A DNA stretch of 64,000 bases, from positions 35,283,081-35,347,080 of the forward strand of contig OX485809.1 of NCBI GenBank assembly GCA_950295325.1, read 5' to 3'. This document shows positions 24,883 to 34,700 of this stretch, in pieces. The stretch is from Polytrichum commune. Taxonomy: Eukaryota > Streptophyta > Polytrichopsida > Polytrichales > Polytrichaceae. The translations under genes were made by a program, and so were the position numbers. Position 1 is the first letter of the stretch. The number at the start of each line of letters is the position of its first letter. The notes beneath the pieces were generated by a model. It was not told where the DNA came from. It saw only the letters and a list, made by a program, of their open reading frames with translations, and did not search any database.

Positions 24883-25300
24883 TAAGGTAACCGGGTCTTA
24901 AACGGACATTTTCTTTCTGCACCCACTTCTTGTAATAGGATACTAGGATGCCGAACATGCAATTAGTGCGAGATGATTAGCAAATCCAATTTGTGCTTGT
25001 AGCCACTTCCCTTATAATTTGAGGAGCTCATATGAATATTCTATTCCTTATTAAAATGAATATTCTTTAAATTAAAACAAGGAAAATATCACATAAGGTA
25101 ACAAACCCTTTCGTCCATTGTGATCACATAGGGACATCTATTTGTGCCACCCATCCTTAACATGCAACACATTTTGCAATCCAGTAGGGTAAATGTGCCT
25201 AATCAAGTTTGTGACCCTAAACAAACACCTATGGTTGACTGAAGTATGGGTGGGGCTTGGGGGTCAATGTAAGAATGGACACCAAACATGCAATTCTTGA
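24883..25300. mobile_element. Scrambled copies of the TAAGGTAA-ended MITE inside the MULE
   Basis: 24883-25170 matches, on the minus strand, the ends and body of 63151-63489 (GTAAGGTAACCGGGTCTTA; ATTAGTGCGAGATGATTAGC; AAATCCAATTTGTGC). 25226-25300 matches the start of the same family on the plus strand (AAGAATGGACACCAAACATG). The two parts point in opposite directions, so this is a rearranged or double insertion into the 3' part of the MULE. Confidence 0.6.
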
Positions 25301-25484
25301 GAAGATAGAGGCTACAAGCCTTTTGTTAATGCCACCACAGTCACGTGACCTGGGATCATTACATGCATGACAAATCTGCAACCGGAGGCGATACTTCCAA
25401 TGCATGACAATGAACTACATGTAACCCTATGCAATTTTTTGCTATTAAGACATCAAACAACCTATATAGTCTCTATTTTGCAAC

Positions 25485-27431
25485 TTATGCACTAGACGAT
25501 CCAGCCTGAGATACAAACACATGTCTTTGGGGGCAAGTACGTGCATTGTGTCCGACTTCCTTGCAAATTCCACACCTCCTTGTACGTGTTAACACAGTTT
25601 CCACCAATTCAAATTGTGACGGGATCCGTTGTGTGGAAGACTCCATGCGAACGGTACTTTGCCTTGATTGTCGATTGGTAGAACCCATCGGGCGATCCCG
25701 TGTACGCTGTATCGGAGGGTTTTGCAGAACCAAAGTGTTCGAAGCCATCTCCAAAAGTTGATGAGGTGCTAACAATTGAAATGTTTCGTCAACTGCTCGC
25801 AACACCGGTCCAAGCTCAGTATTGTTCCGCTCCATCGTTGTTGTGAGTCTCTGTATGCCGACTAGGTGCCACATGGGGTGAAAGTCATCCATGGTGAGCA
25901 CCTCAATCGCTGCAAGCTTGTGGCGAATACGATGCACACAGGGTAGGCCCATTGTTGTCGTTAAGACGTTTGAGCAGGGGGTGGCAGTGAGTGCTTCGCT
26001 AGGCGGTTGTTGTGCCATCTCAAACTGCTTGAAGACACTTTTGAGGGCGAAAACTGAGATACGGCGTACAACTGAGGCAAAGAACGGTTGGTTGTGGTTG
26101 TGGTGGATTCGAATGCGCTCTGAGCTCACTTGGGCTTGGATTTCATGGATCTGGTTGGTGAACGCTTGTGAAAGTCGAATTTGGACATCCCGTAGGTCTT
26201 TTGTCGATGCACCCAAGTAGCGCTTAAGGACTCCATGCTGACCTTCGGCTCGTGATGTGTTAACATTTCCAAAATGAGCATACTGGTTGGTCCAAGCCGC
26301 TATAAACCTCTCTTTGTGCACCATCCATGTGGCTGAGAGGTACTCCAACATTGCAGGAATCGAGGCATATGAAGTACACAACGCATTCCATCTTTCCGCA
26401 TACACTACAACTGTGGCCGATTGAACGACATTTGTCCACTGTTGAAAGAATGTGTCCCAATCTTCTGTAGGACCAAAGTACTTCCTGCAGTTCGCAAGAA
26501 TATTCTTATTGATGTGTCATACACAAAGTAAATGCGCCGAGGTCGGAAATGTAGCTGGTAGTACAGTCATCAGAGCTAATTCTTGATCTATAGTAATCGT
26601 AAGTGGTTGCATCTCATCATAGAATTCCGCCAGCTGCTCCAAGGCCCAACGATAGTACATCTCGGTTTCTTCTCGAATAAAGGCAACGGCCATGGTAAAC
26701 GATGTGTTGCAGGCAATAACCCCAATAATGTGGAGCATAGGCATCCGAAAGCGATTTGTCTTGTAGGTGCAATCCATAAGAAGCGTATAGGGATGTTTGA
26801 GTGTGAGTTTAACACAACCAAGGTGGGCAAAAAACAACCGGGTGACTTCATTGTTCCCATTGCAACGGTAAGCGAAGCGATGATTAGAACTCTGCAGCTC
26901 GTCCATAAGCGCAAGAATAGGAGGGCGATCCTGTAGAGCAGTTTGTCGAACGCGGACATGTTCATTGTAAATATCTCTCGCCGTAATTGAGATACTGGGA
27001 GACTCTTGTCGAAGAACAGTGAGAATATCCTTGGGTGGAACACCTGCAGTGATAAGTTGTGTGGTTACTGCACGTTGCTCTGGCTGGAGGCGTCGTACAA
27101 CGGGATGGCCACTCAGGTTTGTAGAAGCCTCGTGGTTATGGTCAGGGTTCCGAACAGTAAGATGCCAAAGTCCATCAACCTTTAACTGCCGTGCGTATAG
27201 CTTGAAGGGGTAGTGAATCAGCCTTGAAGATGTTCTACGACAACGCTCCGTGTCCGCAGGGGTACTTGAGATATTCCGGGTACCTCCTCTATCGCACTGG
27301 AAAGTTATGGTATTTCTGCGCAGATCAGAACGACGTTTAGTCACAACATAACCCTGAGAATGTGCAAATGCATTGATACTACGCAACATTTCGTGAACAG
27401 AGCTATAGGAGGCTTCAGGAGGAGGCAACAT
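25485..27431 (-). pseudogene. MULE/FAR1-type transposase with one in-frame TGA
   Basis: One continuous frame of about 648 codons from ATG 27431 to the stop at 25485, interrupted only by TGA at 26519-26517. Order of parts: FAR1-like N-terminal DNA-binding region (QCDRGG ... DHNHEAS, residues ~45-105), MULE catalytic core with DDE candidates D in LLMDCTYKTN, D in TITIDQELAL and E in SRAEGQHGVLKRYL, and a C-terminal zinc knuckle C-x2-C-x4-H-x4-C (CGICKEVGHNARTC). The family has a nearly invariant HLLC-WHINKN; here the text is HLLCV-stop-HINKN, so TGA sits exactly where Trp (TGG) belongs. The N-terminal region also has Tyr where I expect a zinc-ligand Cys (IHYPFKL for -CPF-). Both could be G-to-A changes in the coding strand. 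Inactive unless read through. Confidence 0.93.
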
Positions 27432-27672
27432 CACGAGAAATATGTATGGGAGCCACTATGAGTGCACCAAAATGATAGATTAGAGCCAAAACACGCGATT
27501 GCAAGCAACAAACTAGCTCCAGATCAGGAGGGGGGGGGGGAGTGCAGCGGAGCAGCGTGCGTCATTGAGGCGTTGTGAATGAACCTTGTGTGGTAGCGAG
27601 CATGGTGCATCCGGACCGTTGATCCACCAAGGCCCATCCAAGGGCCATAGTGGTCCTAGGTGGCGGGAGGGC

Positions 27673-28104
27673 ACTTAGCAAGTAAGACTAAGCAACTAGT
27701 TAATTAGTAGTAAGTAGGCCTAAGCAACTAGTTATTTAGTAGTAAGTAGGCCTAGAAAGGAATTATACTTAGTTGCCTAATCCGCCTAGCCATGTAGCCA
27801 CGTAGCCACATAGCCACCGAGCCCGCCTAGCCCAACAAAAACCTAAAGGTGGGCTCCCCGAAATAAGACATGAGGCCGACGGCATAAGTGAGCCCCACCA
27901 ATGTCCGCCCCCCTAGAACCGGCCCGTGTATAGTAAAGATTTTCCCCCGTCATAAATGGTTCATATAGCGGCCCTCGTCCGGCCCGCCAAGAGATTAGTT
28001 TAATTTAAGATACTCCGACATCGCGCGTAAAATCCCAAATGACGTGACTGCAAATCACGAGCGTGGTGGCATTAACAAAAGGCGTGGTAATTTTAACAAT
28101 TCCC
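27673..28104 (-). repeat. MULE right terminal inverted repeat (transposase side)
   Basis: Mirror of the left TIR. At the site of the left TATATAAA it reads TATATGAA on the minus strand, so the likely promoter of the transposase differs by one base from the opposite arm. Confidence 0.9.
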
Positions 28105-28112
28105 TAAAATTA
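28105..28112. repeat. MULE target-site duplication, right
   Basis: TAAAATTA, identical to 24266-24273. Confidence 0.9.
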
Positions 28113-28433
28113 TCTTCACTAAAGTTGAGAAAAGTTGGCAAACTTCATGACGAAGTTATATGTGTCAATATCATTATCATAACATCAAGATCATCAACTC
28201 AATTTTTTTTTAAGGCAAGTAGGAGAAATACATACTTCAGGAATAATAATAATGAAATGAATGTATTCCATCCCAATAATCCATAAAGACGCCATATCAG
28301 AGACAATGGATGAAGATTTTGAGATGTGATATACTAACATAATCCATTAGACAATAGACTCCAAGCTTATCATGTCCACATGTTTCTTGCTTTTTTGGGG
28401 GACTAACGAAGAGGGGATTGGGAGGGCCTACCT
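28113..28433. other. Short intergenic spacer
   Basis: AT-rich; no gene seen between the MULE and the next MITE. Confidence 0.5.
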
Positions 28434-28441
28434 ACCAACTT

Positions 28442-28851
28442 CCCGGGGAGGGCACTCCATTGTGAAGTTGAAAACCATGTGCAACAGAAAAAAATCTATT
28501 TTTTCTAAAAAACATCAACAAAATGGGTCAAACTTTTATCAAAAAAAATTTATGAGTACATATACATGGTATCTATTACATAGTAAAAATTGATAACCAA
28601 AATTGATAATTTGTTTTTTTCTAGAAAACATACCGTTTCTAACTAGAATGACGCATAATTGATCTAAAAAAATTACTAGAAAAAATGGAGATGACAAAAA
28701 TATATAAAATATATAAAAACGATATTATCAATGGATATGTATATATAGAAAAATATCATAATTTTTAAAATTATCTATGGCATATAATATAGGGGTAGCA
28801 AACTTCCGTTGCACATGGTTTTCAACTTGACAATGGAGTGCCCTCCCCGGG
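28442..28851. mobile_element. 410-bp MITE with ~41-bp TIRs, copy 1
   Basis: Starts CCCGGGGAGGGCACTCCATT and ends in its inverse, with about 41 bp of nearly perfect inverted repeat (through AAGTTGAAAACCATGTGCAA). Flanked on both sides by ACCAACTT (28434-28441 and 28852-28859), a perfect 8-bp target duplication. The interior is very AT-rich with no ORF. The 8-bp duplication points to a hAT or MULE driver. Second copy at 50746-51159. Confidence 0.92.
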
Positions 28852-28859
28852 ACCAACTT

Positions 28860-29910
28860 GCAACCCTCCCTCTACAACAAACTCCATCTCATCTACCTTA
28901 TGAACTCAATTGGATATTTTTTATTGAATGATCTTAGATGTTGTGAATCCCCACCGCTCTACTATAGACGCTTGATTGAGTTTGGCCTACATCAATTTAA
29001 GAAATCATGTGTTGCATTAGTCATTCACTGAAGAACAAATAACATTGTATGAAACTGCATCACAAATTCAAATTTTGGGTGACACTACAAACCGGTTGAT
29101 TGAAGTGCACAAACAAAGCAAGCTAAGGCTAGATACCCCCTCTTTGAGTTGGCCCCCACCGATATTACTTAAGGTGAAAATAAAGTAAAATATTTTTTAG
29201 CATGTAAGATTTATTTTTATAATGGTTCCATGCTGGAATTAGCATTAGAGGCCCTAAATTAGTCTTGGAAGACCCACTTGAGATGCATTAAACACACACA
29301 TATGGTTTGCTCCTTAAAACTCACATCCTACGTCCAAGTATATGCAAATTGTTTTCTGAATACATGTATGTGCCAAACCGGCCTATTTTATGTGGCACTC
29401 ATCAATATTCCATAGAGTAGATATACATATTGGAAGTCACATAAGTATAATATTTGGATTTTGCACAATGAGTGTGGTCCAAATAACCAAAAGACAATGT
29501 ATAGAATTCACAAACTTAAATCAAAATGTTGGTTTGGGTGTGGAGTGTTCTAACATTGTGATCCTCAACACTTGGTGTCACATGACTTATCATCTCTCAT
29601 GTGTTCAAGTATTTTAACTTGAATGACTTTAACCACATTGAGTTTGTGCTCTACATCAAATTGTTTTATGAGTGTGACATCACTTCTAATGTCCCAAGTA
29701 TTTATCTTGGACTGCATCAATATTCAAACTATTTGAATTTGATGTGTTATTTCGTACAAACTATTGAAGTTTATTGTTGAAATGTCACCTGCCAAATTCT
29801 CTATGTCACTTGTCATAATTTACTGATGCAAATTAATCTACGTTACTGTTAAATACTGTGGCCCCCCGATAATTAGTCTAATGTTCATTGTTGTGGGATG
29901 ACGATGGATA
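28860..29910. other. Intergenic, no gene seen
   Basis: AT-rich with short frames only. Confidence 0.45.
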
Positions 29911-29918
29911 GTGTAGGC

Positions 29919-31027
29919 CAGGGCATAAAATTGACACCCTGGGGGGTGTATTTTGCTTCCTAGAGTGTCCTAGGACACCCAAATCTCAAACAGGGTGTCC
30001 CCAAGGACACCCAAAAATCCTACAAGGGTGTCCTTTTTACACCCAAAAAAAATTTAGGGTGTCCCCTGTACTTGTAGGGCCTATCAGCGGATACCAAATT
30101 TGTGGCACGAATTTTGGACATTTCTAGAGGTGGTGAGATCCATTTTCAAGACTCTACAGGAGTGGTGCATTCACATATATTGCATTATGCACCATTGCCT
30201 CATGCAATTGAGTTTGGTGGTGATGGTACCCTCCATGGGTGCAAGGTGATTGCACAGGCCTATGTGGTTAAGGTGATAGAATCATTGCAGCAACGATTTC
30301 CTGATTTGAAGCTCTTCAATGCAGCTAAGCTATTTAGCCTTGTCTGTTTTTCAACAGACTTGACACTTCTTCATCGAAATGCTCGTTTATGGCTTCAGAG
30401 TTTCATTGACCACTTTTGCACTAATGGAGGGAATCTTTTTGATGAGCGTGGTTTAAAATCAGAGCTTCGAGGTTTTTTGGATACACTTCATATTTCATGT
30501 GGTGGTCTTAAAATGCACCAAGCTTGGATGGTTTATTCTTCCAATTTGGACTATGTTGGAAGATATCCTCATATGACAAAGTTGTGGCAAGCTGTTCTTG
30601 TAATTCCTGCTAGTACAACTTCTTGTGAGAGAGGATTTTCTACTCAAAATCATATTAAATCTACTTTACGGTGTAGTTTGGTATTAGAGACTTTGGAAGC
30701 ACAAATGAGAGTTGCAATGGCAAAAATCCCCATAGAGGCCATTGACTTTGAACAAGTATGGGTAAAGTGGTGTGCTATGAAAGGCCGCCGCTTGTAGGTT
30801 TGATTTGCATTGCAAGTTATGATATGTAGTGATTTTTTTGATTTTTAATTGAGATTTTGAAATGATATTATATATTTTTCAAAATTGTACCTATTTTGAC
30901 AAAAAAGTTTTTTTAAGAGAAATTTATGAGGACACCCAAAAATTGGAGCAGGGTGTCCTTGGGACACCCAAAATTTGGGACAGGGTGTCCCTTGGAAATT
31001 TGGCTAGGGTGTCAAATTTATGGCCTG
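29919..31027 (+). mobile_element. hAT transposon, internally deleted (1,109 bp)
   Basis: Left end CAGGGCATAAAATTGACACC and right end, inverted, CAGGCCATAAATTTGACACC are hAT-type TIRs. The 8-bp flank GTGTAGGC is identical on both sides (29911-29918 and 31028-31035). Subterminal regions are packed with the 8-mer GGGTGTCC and its inverse GGACACCC, about eight on the left and five on the right, plausible transposase binding sites. The interior keeps only the C-terminal part of a transposase gene. Confidence 0.93.
30102..30797 (+). CDS. hAT transposase C-terminal fragment (hAT dimerisation domain)
   Basis: An undamaged frame of ~231 codons, starting with GTG at 30102 (no ATG there; an in-frame TAG lies a little upstream), within the hAT element. 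The C-terminal ~90 residues carry the hAT dimerisation signature: LWQAVLVIPASTTSCERGFS, then IKSTLR-SL-LETLEAQMRVAM. Full hAT transposases run to about 600-800 residues with a BED finger and catalytic core, both absent, so this is the leftover of a deletion and cannot cut DNA. Similar 'zinc finger 862-like' proteins exist, but here the TIRs and target duplication show it is transposon cargo. Lack of stops over 231 codons suggests a recent deletion or that the fragment is still translated. Confidence 0.75.
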   Translation: MARILDISRGGEIHFQDSTGVVHSHILHYAPLPHAIEFGGDGTLHGCKVIAQAYVVKVIESLQQRFPDLKLFNAAKLFSLVCFSTDLTLLHRNARLWLQSFIDHFCTNGGNLFDERGLKSELRGFLDTLHISCGGLKMHQAWMVYSSNLDYVGRYPHMTKLWQAVLVIPASTTSCERGFSTQNHIKSTLRCSLVLETLEAQMRVAMAKIPIEAIDFEQVWVKWCAMKGRRL

Positions 31028-31035
31028 GTGTAGGC

Positions 31036-31466
31036 CACACTAAATCAGATATACAAATGTACTTAGAAGATGGTAACAGAGAGCATATTACAGACATTCA
31101 CATTGACTTGACTGATTTGGAGAATTTAACTGTGCTTTAGGCCGGGCTCTCGCAAAAGTTGGAGATTAATTGGAACAAAGTTTATGTGTATCACAAAGTT
31201 TTTAATATACTTACATGTTGCATTCCATTGAGCATCATGTGTGTTCACAGAGCTTCACAATTCCACTCAGAATAAGAATGTACTAGTTACAATTTGTGGC
31301 TGCCGCTCGTTGTAAACTTGGAGAAATCTAGACATTTGGCGTTGTGGGTTCTCGGTGTAACTCTTGTGAGAATGGGCTTTGGGTTTTGTTGGTTCGCCAG
31401 CCTAGATTTTGTGCATTCAGAGGTTTTTCGAAGTGTGTCTCTCAAGCTGATAAGTCCTGCATCTGT
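31036..31466. other. Spacer between hAT element and MOC1 upstream duplication
   Basis: No gene seen. Ends in the MOC1 promoter side. Confidence 0.4.
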
Positions 31467-31674
31467 GATTTGACCTAGAATCATCTTGGGTTGTGCATTA
31501 TTTCTAATCTCAAGAGGTTTTTGTAGGGGTTTAGTGAAGCCAAGACATGTAGAAAATGCTGCAATTCTATGATTTGACCTAGAACTCTTTGGGTTATGGA
31601 TTGTCTGTAATTTCAAGAGGTTTTTGTAGGGGATAAGTGAAGCCAAGACATGTAGAAAATGCTGCAATTCTGCC
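31467..31674 (+). repeat. 104-bp tandem duplication just upstream of MOC1
   Basis: Units 31467-31570 and 31571-31674 share GATTTGACCTAGAA, CAAGAGGTTTTTGTAGGGG, and GTGAAGCCAAGACATGTAGA followed by AAATGCTGCAATTCT. The shared ATG in the second unit (31659) is in frame with MOC1; the one in the first unit is not followed by a long frame. Confidence 0.88.
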
Positions 31675-31700
31675 GCTTGCCATGCAAGTTGAGGACCTCC

Positions 31701-34700
31701 ATGGCCGGAATTCTAGTCAATCGATTGGCCCTTTCTTGTGCCTCCATTCAACCATGCGCTACTGGAATTTCAGACAGTAGATTCATAAACAACGAGTTGG
31801 TATGGTCTTTAGAGAAGAGGGAGACGGTTGGTTACAGAAATGAGTTTGGGCCACTGCGGTCCGTAGCTTGCATTGATGTGCAGCTGCCAATAACCAAGCT
31901 TCTGAAGGTATGTCTTGTGGGCCGATTGGAGATTGATTTGTTTTGTGCATTCACAGTCTGTGTGAACGCAGTTCTTAGTTTGTTCAATACTTGAAAATTT
32001 GGTGACTAAATTTTGTTTGGCAGGTGCGGCGGACGAAGACGGTGGTGGTAAAGGCGCCTGAAAGCGGGTTACTTATTTCGAATTCGAGACAGATAGACTT
32101 TCCCAGCCCCTTGTTAGATACAGCATCATCCTCCCCTGGTGACAGCTCTGATGGCAGCAGCTCCAGTGAAGATGGAGCTTCAGATGTTGAGAGAATCTCT
32201 GATTTGGAAGTAGATGAATCTGTTCTTGAATTCGAAACACTTGGGATCATCAACACTGCAGACGAGGTTTGTAAAATTCAAAAGTCAAAACCCCGGAGTC
32301 TACCGAGTCTTGGGCATCACCCATTATCTTACTTTCCAAAGATTTTTGGTGTCAAACATGTGTATTTCTCTCTTTCTGGAAATGCTTTAAATGAAATGTC
32401 AATTTATGGAAAAAATTTAGACAGTTCATGGGTTACAATTTTGAAGACATGGAATGTTCGAACTCAAGAGTTTCAGAGATCCCACCGGATCAATGATGTC
32501 ATCCGTTCTGGGTTCAGGGTTTAGGGTTTAGGGTTTTAGGGTTTTAGGGTTTAGCGTCTACAATTGTGGTTGGTTACATTTAGAGTGTTTCCCATTGCTT
32601 ATGGTTATACAGGAGGTTTATGATTTTGGTCCTCTATGCACCACCTTTGTGCTTGGAAATCCCCTGGCAAGGAAGTTCCTACTACGTGTAAGAAAGAAAG
32701 AAAGATGACTCAGATGTTGCCACCGGCATGAAGTATGGTGTTGCTTCATCTTCAAGTTGCTCTAAGTCTATATGTAATGCTGAAACGGGCATCACAAGAA
32801 TTAAAGGGCGCCCAAAGATTACTGCCTCCTTTCAAAGGTGAACGGGCGTGGACAAGCTGGCCTGCACCTATCTTCCCCAAGGGCAAGCCCTAGGTTCTCA
32901 CATGGTGGTTGAATTGTCTGGTTCACCCGGATACCCCCACTATGTTTGGGTGGACTCTAGGTGGTAGGGTGCACCGGAAATCAAGTGATAGGAAGGTCAC
33001 CCATCCGAGCACTATTCTGGCCTTAGGTGGCTTAACCGCGGAGTTCCCATGGGATCTGGGTCACCCTTTACTACATTTAATGGCAGCTAATGTTTTCTGT
33101 GTGTTTCAGGGATCAGAATGTTGGGGGTTTTAGATTTAGTGCCAGTAGGTAGTCAGGTCATGTTGGGTACCCAAATAACCATGAAGAATGAAGATGCTCT
33201 CTATGTCTGAGCATCTACAAGATCCTGTGCACATTGCTCAAACCCTAAATTTTCCAAACCTCAGGACAACTTTTGCCTTCTTTTGATGAAGTTGAGGCTC
33301 TATGTGCATTGTACCAGGTGACGGAAGTACCAAGCAATGTGTGCTTAGTTGGTATCGACCCCGATGTTTCTGGTGCCATTGCAGTGCTGAAGACAGCAAA
33401 CAACGTCACTCAAGCAGAGGTGATCACAGCACAACTACTTGGCAGTTTGCAAAGTGGATCTGTTCTTGAGTGATACATTTTTAATTTTCTAAGCATAATT
33501 ATGAATGGAAATTTGTTCACAAATATAGACGCTAATTTAGGCTATGACAAAGATTGCGAACATTATAGATGCAGGACATTGTGGGTTCTATTTTTGTATG
33601 TTTTTTCCCTTCTAAATTTTGTCATAAACTCTGCACACTGCACATGTTTTCATGTCAGAAACTCTTAAGATAATCCCATTGCTTCAAATTTAGGTATATT
33701 TCACAAATGTTTCTTAGAGACTTTTAGCAAACTGTATACGAGTTGATGTAGTTGTGAGATGAGTGAGGTGAAGTGTGTAAAGCATAAATTGTTAACTTTA
33801 TTGCATTTCTACTGGACAATCTGAAATGCAAGCTTAAGTAAAGATAATCATTCTCGATGTAGATGTTCTGGGCATGTAATACATCAACATATCTGAATTT
33901 GTGGAGGCATAGTTATTCCATTTCCTATGATAGACCTCAGTGTCTATTAAACTGTAGCTTGGTATAAGGTGTCTACTTCATATTGTGTATTGTTCTTTGT
34001 CAACGTTTACAATTCCTTTCAGCTATAATAACATCAAAAGTCTAATTTCGATGTTTATCAAGGTCAAGGTTTAGCGGCTACACTGCTGACCATTTTCTCT
34101 AAGTGCAACTCATTGATTGAAGGTCCTGAATATGATAATAGTTTAGGTTAAGATTCTCTTTACAACCTATGACAAAGCATGAGTAGTCCTACTGATCTTG
34201 GTAGGCTGGAGCCTGAAATCTTTAAAGCAGTCTGTTAATAGGTGGTGTTGATGGAAATTCAGGTCCTAGATGTACCGTTTGTGAAAGTTCAGATTGGAAA
34301 AACTATGAGACGGCGGCATGATGCTCGATCTATTGTGGACTTATTGAAGCAGATAAATGCACCTGAAGGTATGCCACCATCAACTTAATACTTCCGTTTC
34401 AGTAGTTTCTTCAGGCTTTTCTCTCTCCTATTGTTGTACGTCACTATTTAATCTTAATAAGTTGCTTACTCATGTTTGGCATCATCTTTTCACAGGCAGC
34501 GTAGCTTATGTGGAACAAGCCATGCCTTTCCCAAAAGATGGAAAGCAGGTCAGTTATTCTGAGCACCATCTATATTCGTTTATTCTACTTAGCATATCCA
34601 TACATGTGGTATAAAGTTGAAAACAATTGATGTTTTGCATCCGAGTCACGCATTGGAGTAGTTTTCTGAGCCAAACACCTCAATTTGAAGATGTGATTTG

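Larger units (their letters stand above)
24274..28104 (-). mobile_element. Mutator-like element (MULE), full length, 3,831 bp
   Basis: Long terminal inverted repeats begin GGGAATTGTTAAAA at 24274 and end in the inverse at 28104. Both sides carry the identical 8-bp flank TAAAATTA (24266-24273 and 28105-28112), the expected kind of target-site duplication for MULEs. Left TIR about 24274-24785, right about 27673-28104; the difference is mostly extra ~32-bp subterminal units (AGGCCTACTTACTACTAATT...) with five on the left and two to three on the right. The transposase gene reads inward from the right TIR. The outward 3' region (24786-25484) has taken in other repeats. The intact target duplication suggests a fairly recent insertion. 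Confidence 0.93.

Noticed and set aside
31287..31667. 126-codon minus-strand frame with internal repetition
   Set aside because: The repetition (FSTCLGF/FLHVLASL) is simply the 104-bp DNA duplication upstream of MOC1 read backwards.
33265..33317. Longer MOC1 exon 3 starting at 33265 after CCTCAG
   Set aside because: Joined to the exon 2 donor at 32266 it shifts the frame; the acceptor at 33317 gives phase 0 and a total length divisible by three. Transcript data could reverse this.
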